From: Providencia sp. PROV188
GTDB taxonomy: Bacteria; Pseudomonadota; Gammaproteobacteria; Enterobacterales; Enterobacteriaceae
Assembly: GCF_027595165.1 (NCBI RefSeq)
Contig: NZ_CP097291.1
Span: 3,286,001-3,350,000 of the forward strand
Direction: 5' to 3'
Length of the DNA: 64,000 bases
Part shown: positions 27,466 to 36,983 of the stretch, one piece after another
Numbering within the stretch: the first letter of the stretch is position 1
How the letters are laid out: the number at the start of each line of letters is the position of its first letter
Translations under genes and position numbers: made by a program
Notes under the pieces: generated by a model
The model's input: the letters and a program-made list of their open reading frames with translations, nothing else
Databases searched by the model: none
Told to the model about the DNA's origin: nothing

Positions 27466-28575
27466 CTACTCTTGTGCAGTAGAGGTTCCGTCTTTGTGCC
27501 ATTCAAACACACCGAATTCGAAACCTTTCAGGTCACCATTTGGCTTCCAGCTTAATTGCCCCATGACGGTATCCACTGGATTAGCTTTCAGATCTTTCGC
27601 CAGCACATCGGGTTCCGTGCTGCCTGTACGCTGCATCGCCGTGGTTAAGCCTTGGATTGCGGCATAAGTTGTCCATACAAATGGTCCTGTTGGATCTTCT
27701 TTTTTCTTTTTAATCGCATCGACGATGGATTGGTTAGCTGGAAGTTGGTCATAACGTTTCGGTAATGTCACCAGCATGCCTTCAGAGGCGTCGCCTGCAA
27801 TATTCGACAACGAGGAGTTACCCACACCTTCAGGTCCCATAAAGCGAATGTTCAGACCCGATTGTTTCGCTTGGCGTAAAATTTGCCCCATTTCTGGATA
27901 GTAGCCGCCGAAATAGACAAAATCGACGTTCTCTTTTTTCAGCTTAGCGACCAGTGCAGAGAAATCTTTATCACCCGCAGTGACCCCTTCAAACATCACT
28001 TCTTTCACGCCCGCTTTGTTCAAGCTTTCACGTACTGAGCGAGCCAAACCTTCACCGTATTGCTGTTTATCATGTACCACTGCAATACGCTTAGGTTTGA
28101 TTTTTTCCATGATATATTTTGCTGCGGTTGGACCTTGGTCAGAATCCAAACCTGTTGTACGCATGATCAACTGGTAGCCACGTGTGGTTAAATCCGCATT
28201 GGTCGCCGCAGGGGTAATCATCAGAACGCCTTCGTCTTCATAAATATCTGAAGCGGGCTGAGTGGAGGAGGAGCATAGGTGACCAATAACATGTTTAATG
28301 CCATCGTTAATTACTTTGTTGGCGACCGCAACCGCTTGTTTTGGATCGCAAGCATCGTCGTATTCAACGGCAACCAATGTATCGCCGTTAATTCCACCCT
28401 TCGCATTAATATCCGCAATAGCTTGGCGAGCTCCCGTAAATTCCATATCTCCATACTGAGCAACGGGACCTGACATAGCGCCGACGACTGCAATTTTAAT
28501 CTCTTTCGCCCATCCTGCTGGGCTTAATGCCATTGCGATACAACCCGCTAATAATGCTTTATTAATATTCTTCAT
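27466..28575 (-). CDS. livK: branched-chain amino acid-binding protein LivK/LivJ
   Basis: 369 residues from ATG 28575, preceded by GGCGGGGA; a longer frame to 28638 would put 21 residues in front of the signal peptide and is rejected. The signal peptide [23 protein letters not shown] is followed by the type I periplasmic binding fold ([47 protein letters not shown]). It delivers leucine, isoleucine or valine to LivHM. E. coli has two such proteins (LivJ, LivK); only one is present here, so it probably serves the whole range. Confidence 0.94.
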   Translation of the reverse strand: MKNINKALLAGCIAMALSPAGWAKEIKIAVVGAMSGPVAQYGDMEFTGARQAIADINAKGGINGDTLVAVEYDDACDPKQAVAVANKVINDGIKHVIGHLCSSSTQPASDIYEDEGVLMITPAATNADLTTRGYQLIMRTTGLDSDQGPTAAKYIMEKIKPKRIAVVHDKQQYGEGLARSVRESLNKAGVKEVMFEGVTAGDKDFSALVAKLKKENVDFVYFGGYYPEMGQILRQAKQSGLNIRFMGPEGVGNSSLSNIAGDASEGMLVTLPKRYDQLPANQSIVDAIKKKKEDPTGPFVWTTYAAIQGLTTAMQRTGSTEPDVLAKDLKANPVDTVMGQLSWKPNGDLKGFEFGVFEWHKDGTSTAQE

Positions 28576-28965
28576 TCGTGCGTCCCCGCCATCAATATTG
28601 TGTATGATTGTGAGTGTTTGTGATTGATTTATAATCAATTATTATAGGTGACAGGTTCAATGCCTGATATTTCAAAATATAGCCAATAAGGCTATATATT
28701 TCAGACTATTAAACAAGAGAATTATGCTAAATAGCAAATGAATGAGGCAGATATTTACATCAATTGCAGAATAAAAAGCTAATGATAAAACGTGTATTTT
28801 TTGTAAATGCTAGTGTTATATTCCGGTTAAATTTGGCTTAATCCGAGGGAAACTCGGAAAATTCATCAATACCAAATTTTTCTCTTTGAAATTAAAAAAT
28901 CGGTTACAGATCACTCTGCTGTTAGAATAGCGTGCAACATGCACCATGAAATGGATCAAAACAAC
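28576..28965. other. intergenic region between livK and panM
   Basis: About 390 AT-rich bases with the divergent promoters of the liv operon (minus) and panM (plus). A TAGAAT -10-like box at 28923-28928 would start panM transcription near 28935. I see no gene, strong hairpin or recognisable operator otherwise. Confidence 0.4.
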
Positions 28966-29382
28966 ATGAGACTTACCATCATCCCTCTGGTCAATCCTAC
29001 TGAGCAACAATACATCGACTTATCGAAAATCTGGCTAGACCAGAGTCGAACTCAACTCGAACAAAATCTTGAGTCTGGTGTACGTTTTTATGGAGCGCGT
29101 TTTAATGAGCGATTATTAGCAGCGGCTAAAGTGGTTATTTATCAACAACAAGGTACGATCTGTGATTTTAATGTCCGTGAAATCACTCGCCGTCGCGGAG
29201 TTGGGTTATATCTTTTACAGGAAATTTTCCGCCAACAACCTGAAATCCGCCATTGGATCTTTGACTTGCAGGGCGTGGAACCGCAAAACAAAATCGCTTT
29301 GGAGAAATTTCTTGTTGCTTGTGGTTTTCAACCCGCCGAAGAAACTCATCATTGGCAGCTAAATATTGAGCCATTAGTATGA
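28966..29382 (+). CDS. panM: PanD maturation/regulatory factor PanM (GNAT-like)
   Basis: 138 residues from ATG 28966 (MRLTIIPLVNPTEQQY). Starting at 28939 would leave almost no leader after the -10-like box at 28923. GNAT fold with the acetyl-CoA loop REITRRRGVGLYLLQEI and the conserved YGARFNERLLAA. PanM triggers self-cleavage of the PanD zymogen to active aspartate decarboxylase and, with CoA, represses it, linking beta-alanine and pantothenate synthesis to CoA level. The position between liv genes and rpoH is the same as in E. coli. The 3' end overlaps the VOC gene by 4 bases. Confidence 0.88.
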   Translation: MRLTIIPLVNPTEQQYIDLSKIWLDQSRTQLEQNLESGVRFYGARFNERLLAAAKVVIYQQQGTICDFNVREITRRRGVGLYLLQEIFRQQPEIRHWIFDLQGVEPQNKIALEKFLVACGFQPAEETHHWQLNIEPLV

Positions 29383-29765
29383 AACTTAATAAAATTCATC
29401 ACGTTGCTATTATTTGCTCCGATTTTGCTAAGAGTAAGCATTTTTACTGTCAGATCCTTGGATTGCAGCTTCTCTCAGAATATTACCGTCCAGAGAATGA
29501 CTCATGGAAAGCAGATTTAGCTTTTGGAGAGCATTATCAGATTGAGCTGTTTAGTTTCGCTAATCCGCCCAAAAGACTCAGTTATCCTGAAGCAACTGGA
29601 TTACGTCATTTAGCGTTTGAAGTGGATAATATCGAGGAATGGATTGCCTATTTGGCACAACATCAGGTGGTGTGTGAGGGGGTAAGAATCGATCCGTATA
29701 CTCAGAAGCGTTTTACCTTCTTAGCAGATCCAGATGGGCTACCTTTAGAGCTCTATTCTCGCTAA
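29379..29765 (+). CDS. VOC-family metalloprotein, YaeR-like
   Basis: 128 residues. One vicinal-oxygen-chelate module pair: IHHVAIICSDFAKSKHFYCQILGLQLLSE with the first metal histidine, GLRHLAFEVDNIEEW with the second, and DPDGLPLELYSR with the final glutamate. It closely resembles the E. coli glyoxalase-like protein YaeR (DPYTQKRFTF segment); no activity has been settled for it to my knowledge. ATGA overlap with panM makes a two-gene operon, an arrangement not seen in E. coli, where yaeR lies elsewhere. Confidence 0.82.
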   Translation: MKLNKIHHVAIICSDFAKSKHFYCQILGLQLLSEYYRPENDSWKADLAFGEHYQIELFSFANPPKRLSYPEATGLRHLAFEVDNIEEWIAYLAQHQVVCEGVRIDPYTQKRFTFLADPDGLPLELYSR

Positions 29766-29795
29766 CGAAAATTATCAAAAACAGTTAATGAATCA

Positions 29796-29847
29796 GTTAT
29801 CTGCATTTAAATTCCGGGCTAATAAAGCGGAAATAAATGCAGATAAC
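29796..29847. terminator. long hairpin between the VOC gene and rpoH
   Basis: 14-bp perfect arms (GTTATCTGCATTTA 29796-29809 / TAAATGCAGATAAC 29834-29847) with a second inner stem (TTCCG/CGGAA). It lies exactly in the convergent gap and probably ends transcription from both sides, although T-runs are short. Confidence 0.6.
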
Positions 29848-29865
29848 GTTGATAAACACGAGAGA

Positions 29866-30741
29866 TTACATCTCGTCGTCTTCATCTTCCATAGCAAGAC
29901 GCAGCTTTTTCATGGCGTTCTTTTCAAGCTGACGAACACGCTCAGCAGAAACGCCGTATTTGTCGGCAAGCTCTTGCAGCGTCGTTTTGTTGTCATCATC
30001 CAGCCAACGAGCACGAATGATATCTTGGCTGCGCTCATCTAATGAGGCTAACGCATCAGCTAAACGGTCAGTTGCGTGACTTTCCCAGTTATCATCTTCA
30101 ATGGTATTGGCAAAATCAGAAGACTTATCTTGAAGAAAAAGCACGGGTGCAACAGGTCCACCGAAATCACTGCTATCATCGTCATCAGACATATCAAATG
30201 CCATGTCTTGCGCCGCCATTCGGGATTCCATTTCCAGTACATCTTTGGTGCTCACGCCTAGCTCTTGCGCAACCATATCCACCTCTTCTTGGTTAAACCA
30301 ACCAAGGCGTTTTTTATTCTTTCTTAAGTTAAAGAATAACTTACGCTGGGATTTTGTTGTTGCGACTTTAACGATACGCCAGTTACGTAAAACGTATTCA
30401 TGAATTTCCGCTTTGATCCAATGCACGGCGAAAGACACCAGACGCACACCCACTTCAGGATTAAAACGACGCACAGCCTTCATCAGGCCGATATTGCCCT
30501 CCTGAATTAAGTCAGCTTGTGGTAAACCATAGCCTGCATAGCTACGCGCGATGTGAATAACAAAGCGCAAATGGGATAAAATCAGTTGCTTAGCAGCTTC
30601 GAGGTCACCATCGTAATGCAGCCTTTCTGCCAGTTCCTTTTCTTCCTCTGCGGTCAGCATCGGGTAAGCATTGGCAGCTCGCATGTAAGCTTCAATACTT
30701 CCTTGTGGAACAAGCGCTAATGATTGCATGTCTTTGGTCAT
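29866..30741 (-). CDS. rpoH: heat-shock sigma factor RpoH (sigma-32)
   Basis: 291 residues. Region 2 is nearly invariant ([51 protein letters not shown]). It is followed by the RpoH box ([13 protein letters not shown]) that binds core enzyme and affects FtsH/DnaK control, and by region 4 helix-turn-helix [28 protein letters not shown]. It directs transcription of chaperones and proteases after heat shock. The acidic C-terminal tail (EDEDDEM) is a few residues longer than in E. coli. It lies downstream of ftsYEX on the same strand, as in E. coli. Confidence 0.98.
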   Translation of the reverse strand: MTKDMQSLALVPQGSIEAYMRAANAYPMLTAEEEKELAERLHYDGDLEAAKQLILSHLRFVIHIARSYAGYGLPQADLIQEGNIGLMKAVRRFNPEVGVRLVSFAVHWIKAEIHEYVLRNWRIVKVATTKSQRKLFFNLRKNKKRLGWFNQEEVDMVAQELGVSTKDVLEMESRMAAQDMAFDMSDDDDSSDFGGPVAPVLFLQDKSSDFANTIEDDNWESHATDRLADALASLDERSQDIIRARWLDDDNKTTLQELADKYGVSAERVRQLEKNAMKKLRLAMEDEDDEM

Positions 30742-30901
30742 TAAGATCCTCTATGAATTGTACTGAAATGGGAGAGATTCGATACAGACAAACCGTAGTC
30801 TATCAGCTTAGCCGCGTTAAATAAATTATATACAAGAATAGTTAACCGCAGGTCAATATCTGACACATAATTAGAAAAGAAGTTCGTAGAAATTTATTTT
30901 T

Positions 30902-30933
30902 CCCATCGGGACCAATAAGTTAGCACCGATGGG
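30902..30933 (-). other. hairpin between ftsX and rpoH
   Basis: CCCATCGG/CCGATGGG stem (30902-30909 with 30926-30933) 10 bases after the ftsX stop. Neither strand has a T-run behind it, so transcription may partly run on toward rpoH. Confidence 0.45.
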
Positions 30934-30943
30934 AACAATTAAA

Positions 30944-31921
30944 TTATTCAGGTCTGAAATGGCGTAAGTGTTGTAATGTTGCCAGCCATGCTGCTACCCA
31001 GCCCACAATTGCAGACATTAGAATAATCAACAGAGCCTCTTCCCACAACAGCCCTTCAATGTGGAATTGCGTACCAAATACACTTGCTACTTGCGCCACT
31101 AAATCAGACAACTGCCACACAAGTAAGAATGTCATAATGAGGGCGATCACCGCACCCAATGCGCCTAACACAACCCCGCCATTCAAGAATGGCCGCATGA
31201 TAAAGCCATCAGTAGCACCAATTAGCTTCATCACATTGATGGTATCGCGACGGGCAAAGATATTTAACCGCACACTATTACCAATCACTAAGAACAATGA
31301 AACAATCATCAAAATGCCAATCACTGATGCAACTTGCCCTACCAACCGTGTTAATGCCGCTAGGCGTGAGAACCAGCTATCATCCATTCGAACTTCTTCA
31401 ATGCCGTTAACTTGACTGACACGGTCGCGCAGTGTTGCTAGAGCATTCGAACCTTCAAAATCCAGTTTCGGGGTGATAATTGCCACCGCTGGCAGTGGAT
31501 TCTCTTCTAGCATATCTAATGCGGTGCTAAAGCCAGACCAGCTACGGAATTCAGATATCGCTTGGTCGCGAGATAAGTAATTCACATGAGCAACACCATC
31601 AAGGGCTTCAAGCTGAGTCACCACATTTTGTCCACCTTGCTCATCGAGAGACTTATCCAGATAGACCGTCAACTGAGGCGTCGGGTACCACTGTTCAGCT
31701 GCTTGGGAAACGTTCTTCCAAACGATATAACACAGGCTTGGCAACGCTAATGAAATGGCAATGACCATCACAGTTAAAAAGGTTGCCAGCGGTTGACGTA
31801 GCATGTCAGCCAGTGCATTTAGCCAAGAGTAGCGCCACTGCTCACGCCAGCCGCCTTTGAGTGCTTTGCTTTTTGATTGCATGGCACGTTCTGGCTTCGC
31901 TTTGCGGACATTCTTAGCCAT
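30944..31921 (-). CDS. ftsX: cell division protein FtsX
   Basis: 325 residues from ATG 31921, which has GGAGG right upstream; the ATG at 31933 lacks this. A basic cytoplasmic N-terminus is followed by four membrane segments and a large periplasmic loop (about 75-195) containing YYP-type [15 protein letters not shown] and [17 protein letters not shown]. With FtsE it forms an ABC-like complex at the septal ring that activates murein hydrolases through EnvC. The start overlaps the ftsE end by 8 bases. The N-terminal tail is shorter than the E. coli one. Confidence 0.95.
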   Translation of the reverse strand: MAKNVRKAKPERAMQSKSKALKGGWREQWRYSWLNALADMLRQPLATFLTVMVIAISLALPSLCYIVWKNVSQAAEQWYPTPQLTVYLDKSLDEQGGQNVVTQLEALDGVAHVNYLSRDQAISEFRSWSGFSTALDMLEENPLPAVAIITPKLDFEGSNALATLRDRVSQVNGIEEVRMDDSWFSRLAALTRLVGQVASVIGILMIVSLFLVIGNSVRLNIFARRDTINVMKLIGATDGFIMRPFLNGGVVLGALGAVIALIMTFLLVWQLSDLVAQVASVFGTQFHIEGLLWEEALLIILMSAIVGWVAAWLATLQHLRHFRPE

Positions 31922-32579
31922 GTTGACCTCCAAGCATCCGACCTTCGCTTAAGGTCAATACACGCAAATTACGGCGTTCAATCAACGCAATATCATGGGT
32001 TGCCATTAATACGGTCACACCCACGCGGTTAAACTCTTCAAATAAACGCATAATGCCTTCAGATAACTCGTTATCAAGGTTACCTGTCGGTTCATCCGCG
32101 AGAAGCATCGTTGGCTTATTCACCACTGCACGCGCAATTCCCACACGCTGCTGTTCACCACCAGACAGTTGAATTGGGAAATTTCTCGCTTTATCCAACA
32201 AACCGACTTTATCCAATGCAGCGCTCACACGTCGGCGAATATCTTCGCTACTTGCACCAGAAATAATCAGCGGCATCGCCACGTTGTCATAAACTGTGCG
32301 GTCAAATAACAGATGGTGATCTTGGAAAATCATGCCGATCTGTCTGCGCAGAAAAGGGATCTCTCTGTCTTTTAGTCGGCTGATATCATGACCATTAAAC
32401 AGGATATGACCCGCGCTTGGGCGCTCAATACCACAAATCAGTTTAAGTAATGTACTTTTACCTGCGCCTGAGTGACCCGTTAAAAATGCCATTTCCCCAG
32501 GGCGTAGATGGAAATCTACCCCTTGGAGCGCTTGGCGGCCACCGCGATAAGCTTTACTCACATGTTCAAAGCGGATCAT
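31914..32579 (-). CDS. ftsE: cell division ATP-binding protein FtsE
   Basis: 221 residues. Walker [18 protein letters not shown]-loop [19 protein letters not shown], signature [16 protein letters not shown], Walker [13 protein letters not shown] and switch histidine ATHD. It works with FtsX in septation. It lies 6 bases after ftsY in the conserved ftsYEX operon. Confidence 0.97.
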   Translation of the reverse strand: MIRFEHVSKAYRGGRQALQGVDFHLRPGEMAFLTGHSGAGKSTLLKLICGIERPSAGHILFNGHDISRLKDREIPFLRRQIGMIFQDHHLLFDRTVYDNVAMPLIISGASSEDIRRRVSAALDKVGLLDKARNFPIQLSGGEQQRVGIARAVVNKPTMLLADEPTGNLDNELSEGIMRLFEEFNRVGVTVLMATHDIALIERRNLRVLTLSEGRMLGGQHG

Positions 32580-32585
32580 CGAAAA

Positions 32586-34580
32586 TTATTCCTCTCGGGC
32601 AAATAGAGCCTCGATAAAATCATCGGCTTTAAATGGGCGTAAATCTTCAATACCTTCACCAATCCCGATATAACGGATTGGAATACCGAATTGATCAGCG
32701 ATTGAGAAGATTACGCCACCTTTTGCTGTACCATCGAGTTTTGTCAGTGTAATACCGGTTAAACCTACGGCGTCATTGAAAATTTTAGCCTGACTAACCG
32801 CATTTTGTCCCGTGCTCGCATCGAGGGTCAGCATAATTTCATGAGGGGCTGACTCATCAAGCTTTTTCATCACGCGGACGATTTTTTTCAATTCTTCCAT
32901 TAAGTGCGCTTTATTTTGTAAGCGCCCTGCAGTATCGGCGATCAACACATCGACACCTTTTGCTTGAGCGGATTGAATCGCATCAAAAATCACGGAAGCA
33001 GGATCAGCACCAGTATGCTGAGCAACAACTGAAATATTGTTACGATCGCCCCACACTTGCAGTTGTTCAACCGCCGCGGCACGGAATGTATCACCCGCTG
33101 CCAACATGACGGACTTACCTTCTGATTGATACTGACGTGCTAATTTACCAATCGTTGTTGTTTTACCCACACCGTTAACACCAACCATCAGAATAACATA
33201 AGGTTTTTTACCTTCGATCTCTAATGGTTTGTCTACCGTGGCTAAAATATCAGACATTTCTTCACGCAGCTTACCGTACAACGCTTCGGCATCTTTTAAC
33301 TCTTTACGGGAAGCGTGCTGAGTCAAGTTATCAATGATTTTACGGGTAGTTTCAACACCGACATCCGCAATTAATAACTGCTCTTCTAGCTCTTCAAAAA
33401 GATCGTCATCGATTTTTTTGCCCTTGAATAGACCAAGGAAACCCGAACCTAGATTTTGACGTGTTTTTAATAAGCCTTTCTTTAGACGGCTGAAAAAGCC
33501 TTCTTTTTTCGGTTTCTCTTGCTCAACTGGCTGAGCTTTAGCTGCTTCTTCCTCTGCTAAACGTGCCGCCTCGGCCTCTTCTTCTGCTATACGAGCAGCT
33601 TCTTCTTCCGCTAAGCGAGCTGCTTCCGCTTCTTGGCGTTCACGTTCCGCTTTTTCTTCCGCTAAGCGAGCCGCTTCCGCCTCTTGGCGTTCACGTTCCG
33701 CTTTCTCTTCCGCTTCTTTGATAGCAGCGAGTTCAGCTTGGCGTTGGCGCTCAGCTTCTTCTTCCGCTAAGCGAGCCGCTTCCGCCTCTTGGCGTTCACG
33801 TTCCGCTTTCTCTTCCGCTTCTTTGATAGCAGCGAGTTCAGCTTGACGCTGACGCTCAGCTTCTTCTTCCGCTAAACGAGCCGCTTCCGCCTCTTGGCGT
33901 TCACGTTCCGCTTTCTCTTCCGCTTCTTTGATAGCAGCGAGTTCAGCTTGGCGTTGGCGCTCTGCCTCTTCTTCAGCCAGACGGGTGATTTCCGCCTCTT
34001 GTCGTTCGCGATCAGCTTGCTCTTGCGCTAAACGAGCGGCCTCCGCTGCTTGGTATTCACGTTCCGCTTTTTCTTCTGCGGCTTTGATAACGGCTAACTC
34101 AGCTTGATGCTGACGTTCAACTTCTTCTTCGGCAGCTTTAATCGCAGCCTGCTCGATTTGACGTTGGCGTTCCGCGGCTTCTTCTGCTTGGCGTAAAGCC
34201 TGGGCTTCTAACGCTTCTCTAGCCGCTTTTTCTTCTGCTATACGCTTTTCTTCTGCTGCTTGACGCTCTTGCTCTGCATTTTCTGCCGCAATGCGCATCG
34301 CCTCTAATTGCGCTTTATGCTGGCGTTCTGCTTCTTCAGCAGCAGCCGTAATCGCATCTTGTTCAGCTTGATATTGGCGCTCTGCTTCATCTTCCGCCGC
34401 TTTAATTGCATCAAGCTCTGCCTGATGTTGGCGCTCAACTTCTACTGTGGCGGCATCCTGTTGCTCAGTATCATGAACAACATCATTTTTCAGTTCGACA
34501 TCAGGTTGCTGGGTTTCTTCTTCATTCTTACGACCAAATCCCAACCATGAGAAAAAGCCTTTTTTCTTATCTTTAGCCAT
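32586..34580 (-). CDS. ftsY: signal recognition particle receptor FtsY with an expanded repeat-rich N-terminal domain
   Basis: 664 residues, clearly longer than the 497 of E. coli FtsY. The C-terminal NG domain is complete (G1 GVNGVGKTTTIGKLA, G3 DTAGR, TKLDGTAKGG, GIGEGIEDLRPF). It binds the SRP and targets membrane proteins to the translocon. The added length is in the acidic A domain (about residues 25-350), a continuous charged helix of Ala/Glu/Arg/Gln heptad-like repeats. At its core are about three and a half near-identical 35-residue units (AERQRQAELAAIKEAEEKAE...). The opening KKKGFFSWLGFGRK and the second amphipathic motif KKEGFFSRLKKGLLKTRQNLG are the known lipid-binding helices. 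Confidence 0.97.
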   Translation of the reverse strand: MAKDKKKGFFSWLGFGRKNEEETQQPDVELKNDVVHDTEQQDAATVEVERQHQAELDAIKAAEDEAERQYQAEQDAITAAAEEAERQHKAQLEAMRIAAENAEQERQAAEEKRIAEEKAAREALEAQALRQAEEAAERQRQIEQAAIKAAEEEVERQHQAELAVIKAAEEKAEREYQAAEAARLAQEQADRERQEAEITRLAEEEAERQRQAELAAIKEAEEKAERERQEAEAARLAEEEAERQRQAELAAIKEAEEKAERERQEAEAARLAEEEAERQRQAELAAIKEAEEKAERERQEAEAARLAEEKAERERQEAEAARLAEEEAARIAEEEAEAARLAEEEAAKAQPVEQEKPKKEGFFSRLKKGLLKTRQNLGSGFLGLFKGKKIDDDLFEELEEQLLIADVGVETTRKIIDNLTQHASRKELKDAEALYGKLREEMSDILATVDKPLEIEGKKPYVILMVGVNGVGKTTTIGKLARQYQSEGKSVMLAAGDTFRAAAVEQLQVWGDRNNISVVAQHTGADPASVIFDAIQSAQAKGVDVLIADTAGRLQNKAHLMEELKKIVRVMKKLDESAPHEIMLTLDASTGQNAVSQAKIFNDAVGLTGITLTKLDGTAKGGVIFSIADQFGIPIRYIGIGEGIEDLRPFKADDFIEALFAREE
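33610..33975 (-). repeat. tandem 105-base repeats inside ftsY
   Basis: Three almost identical 105-base units start at 33661, 33766 and 33871, preceded by a 51-base partial copy (33610-33660). They encode 35-residue Ala/Glu-rich helical units. DNA identity is higher than protein function would need, pointing to recent unequal exchange; copy number probably varies between strains. Confidence 0.9.
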
Positions 34581-34797
34581 CAGCCACTACACTCCTCGCG
34601 GTAAAAACATGGCGTTTAAAAATTAAATCGCAATAAAATTACATGCAGTCTATCATTTCATCGCGCAGCAACACATATCTGAAAGAAAAATCCTGACAAT
34701 TTATTCTTATTTTTCTGTTAAAACCGTGAAACCGAAGCGCTACAATAGTCCCCAATAATTTATACATTCCTCAATGAACTAAGCAACTATACATATT

Positions 34798-35415
34798 ATG
34801 GCAAAAAAACCACAAACAGCCTCCTTGGGGCAAATTCGTATCATTGGTGGTAAGTGGCGTGGGCGAAAACTACCTGTACGCGATAGTGAGGGCTTACGTC
34901 CCACCACAGATCGCATCAAAGAAACGCTCTTTAATTGGCTAATGCCAGTGATCCGTGATGCTCGCTGTCTTGATTGCTTCGCAGGTAGCGGTGCTTTAGG
35001 TTTTGAAGCCTTATCTCGCTTTGCCGAGCACGTCACGTTTATTGAACTTGATAAACAAAATGCCAAGCTTCTTAGTGAGAACAAAGTTCGCTTAGAAGCT
35101 GATAATGCGAGCGTTATTAATAACAGCAGTCTCAGCGTTCTCAGCCAAATAGGAACGCCTTGTGATGTGGTATTTATCGACCCTCCTTTTCGTAAAGGGC
35201 TACTTGGAGAAACCATCACGCTCCTAGAAAAAAATCAGTGGTTAGCTGATGAAAGCTGGATTTATGTAGAGTCAGAAGCGGAGTTACCACTTACTGACAT
35301 TCCCGCAAACTGGCAGCTACACCGTGAAAAGGTCGCTGGCCAAGTTGCGTATCGTCTGTTTATTCGTCAATCTGTTCATTCATCAAGTATGCAGGGAGAA
35401 AAAGATGCTGATTAA
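34798..35415 (+). CDS. rsmD: 16S rRNA (guanine966-N2)-methyltransferase RsmD
   Basis: 205 residues. It starts with QIRIIGGKWRGRKLPV and contains GLRPTTDRIKETLFNWL, the SAM-binding LDCFAGSGALGFEALSR and the catalytic DPPF motif (VVFIDPPFRKG). It methylates G966 in the 30S subunit. It diverges from ftsY across a 217-base gap and overlaps yhhL by 11 bases, as in E. coli. Confidence 0.96.
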   Translation: MAKKPQTASLGQIRIIGGKWRGRKLPVRDSEGLRPTTDRIKETLFNWLMPVIRDARCLDCFAGSGALGFEALSRFAEHVTFIELDKQNAKLLSENKVRLEADNASVINNSSLSVLSQIGTPCDVVFIDPPFRKGLLGETITLLEKNQWLADESWIYVESEAELPLTDIPANWQLHREKVAGQVAYRLFIRQSVHSSSMQGEKDAD

Positions 35416-35689
35416 TATCGGACGTCTGCTTATGATTTGTGTTTGGGGCTTTATGATCTTTAATATTGTGCATCCATTCCCTAAGCCATTGAAATATTTT
35501 ATGGATGTCGCAATGGTATTTATGATTTTCATGCATGCATTGCAGACTATTTTCCTGAAAGCTAGCTTACCGAAAGATCAAAAGCTAACAGGGCTCCAGC
35601 AGACAAAAATTTTCTTTTTTGGCGTATTTGAAATGCTCGCCATGCATAAGAAAACAAAAGCGGCCATTGAAGCCGCTAAAAAGAAATAA
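35405..35689 (+). CDS. yhhL: DUF1145 membrane protein YhhL
   Basis: 94 residues from ATG 35405 (AGGGA upstream); a longer frame begins 27 codons earlier inside rsmD and is rejected. Three membrane segments and a basic tail (KKTKAAIEAAKKK). Conserved enterobacterial gene of unknown function, always downstream of rsmD. Confidence 0.88.
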   Translation: MLINIGRLLMICVWGFMIFNIVHPFPKPLKYFMDVAMVFMIFMHALQTIFLKASLPKDQKLTGLQQTKIFFFGVFEMLAMHKKTKAAIEAAKKK

Positions 35690-35693
35690 CCGA

Positions 35694-36047
35694 TTATTCA
35701 GAAGGTTCGAAGCGAATAAATCGCGTACCTTGTAGGGTTAGCTTACCTTTAGCACCCAATTCAACACCTTGGTACTGCTCTTCGCTGACGATCACCTTAA
35801 TCGTTTCTCCTGAAGCTTGAGTCTGAAAATAAAGTTCATAGCGAAAAGTTTCAGGGGATACCACATCGCGCTCCCGAGAACGCATATTTGGATAAGGGTA
35901 ATCTTTTTTCTCTTTCACGAGCACTAACTGACTGACAGGTAATGAATTATCGTTAATTTCATTTTGTTTCTTTTGGTCAAAAAAACGCTTAGTGGCTAAC
36001 ACGGCGATAATCGCAAGAACAATAATTAAGAGAATTGGCTTATTCAT
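35694..36047 (-). CDS. yhhM: DUF2500 protein YhhM
   Basis: 117 residues with an N-terminal membrane anchor (residues 4-20) and a small beta-rich domain (YELYFQTQ, GAKGKLTLQGTRFIRF). Same place and length as the conserved but uncharacterised E. coli YhhM. It converges on yhhL with only 4 bases between. Confidence 0.87.
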   Translation of the reverse strand: MNKPILLIIVLAIIAVLATKRFFDQKKQNEINDNSLPVSQLVLVKEKKDYPYPNMRSRERDVVSPETFRYELYFQTQASGETIKVIVSEEQYQGVELGAKGKLTLQGTRFIRFEPSE

Positions 36048-36205
36048 AATTTATATATTTAGCTTAGAATTATCATAAGTATATACCCTCTATCGCTCAA
36101 ATTGCAGATAAACGCCATACAATTTATGCGAGACACGGTATAGTTCATTTATATTTAATCGCTCTTGGTGATTTCTCTTTTCCAGAAACTTTTAAGGATA
36201 TGTGT

Positions 36206-36835
36206 ATGATTAGTTGGCCATTCCTCGCTGTTTTATTTTCTGGCTGGCTGTACGTTGATGCAGCCTATCGTGGTCCTGAGTGGCAACGTTGGTTATTCCG
36301 CCCTATCACTTTACTTCTTCTACTATTCTGGGGATGGAGTTCTGACGACTTAAATGCGCAAACCTATCTGATTTTAGGCGGTTTGGCGCTTTCCTTAGTT
36401 GCCGACCTTTCGAGAATGTTTTCTAGTGAGCACTTGCTTACTTCTTTGGGGCTCATGTTCTTAAGCTATTTGGTCTACACCATTAGCTTTGGAATGCAAT
36501 TCAACTTTGGTCTGTATCTGCCTTGGCTTATCGTCCCTATCGCTATCGCAGCCGTCACCTTGGTGCTGATTTGGGGAAAACTGGAAAGCCAACAGCCTGT
36601 AGTTTTCGCCTCTATTATTATGAGCATGATTATGATGTGGGTGGCAGGAGACCAATACTTTGGCTTAGGTCGAGAATTTAATTTCTCGATTATGGTGGGC
36701 GCTTCTATGCTGTTTTTATCTCACTGCATCTGGCTAATTGCCCATTTCCGTTTTCCATTCAAAGCCTCTAAAGCAGTTGTAGCCGCATTCTACTTCCTCG
36801 GTCAGTTCTTTATTGTTCGCGCCATTTATTTATAA
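36206..36835 (+). CDS. yhhN: YhhN family (TMEM86-like) membrane protein
   Basis: 209 residues. I prefer ATG 36206, 7 bases after AGGA, over the ATG at 36200. About eight membrane segments with conserved acidic residues in the family pattern (GGLALSLVADLSRMF, GAxxF-type SMLFLSHCIW). Eukaryotic relatives are lysoplasmalogenases; the bacterial role is not settled. Followed by a strong terminator. Confidence 0.85.
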   Translation: MISWPFLAVLFSGWLYVDAAYRGPEWQRWLFRPITLLLLLFWGWSSDDLNAQTYLILGGLALSLVADLSRMFSSEHLLTSLGLMFLSYLVYTISFGMQFNFGLYLPWLIVPIAIAAVTLVLIWGKLESQQPVVFASIIMSMIMMWVAGDQYFGLGREFNFSIMVGASMLFLSHCIWLIAHFRFPFKASKAVVAAFYFLGQFFIVRAIYL

Positions 36836-36841
36836 TTCCCC

Positions 36842-36884
36842 GCCAATTGATAAAACGTGCTATTTGAGAATTTTATCAATTGGC
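36842..36884 (+). terminator. terminator after yhhN
   Basis: 14-bp perfect stem GCCAATTGATAAAA/TTTTATCAATTGGC (36842-36855 with 36871-36884), followed by TTCCCCTTTTTC, 6 bases after the stop codon. Confidence 0.8.
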
Positions 36885-36898
36885 TTCCCCTTTTTCAT

Positions 36899-36930
36899 TT
36901 GACTCTAGAGTCTACTCCAAAGTGTAGACT
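36899..36930 (+). promoter_or_regulatory. zntA promoter with ZntR operator
   Basis: TTGACT (-35, 36899-36904) and TAGACT (-10, 36925-36930) are separated by an overlong 20-base spacer that carries the dyad ACTCTAGAGTCTACTCCAAAGT (36902-36923 region). This is the MerR-family layout and differs at only a few positions from the E. coli ZntR operator. Zinc-bound ZntR would untwist the spacer and switch the promoter on. Confidence 0.88.
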
Positions 36931-36983
36931 TAACCTTAATTAGAGAACATGGTTAAAAACGCATCTAGAAAAAGGGGGCGCTT

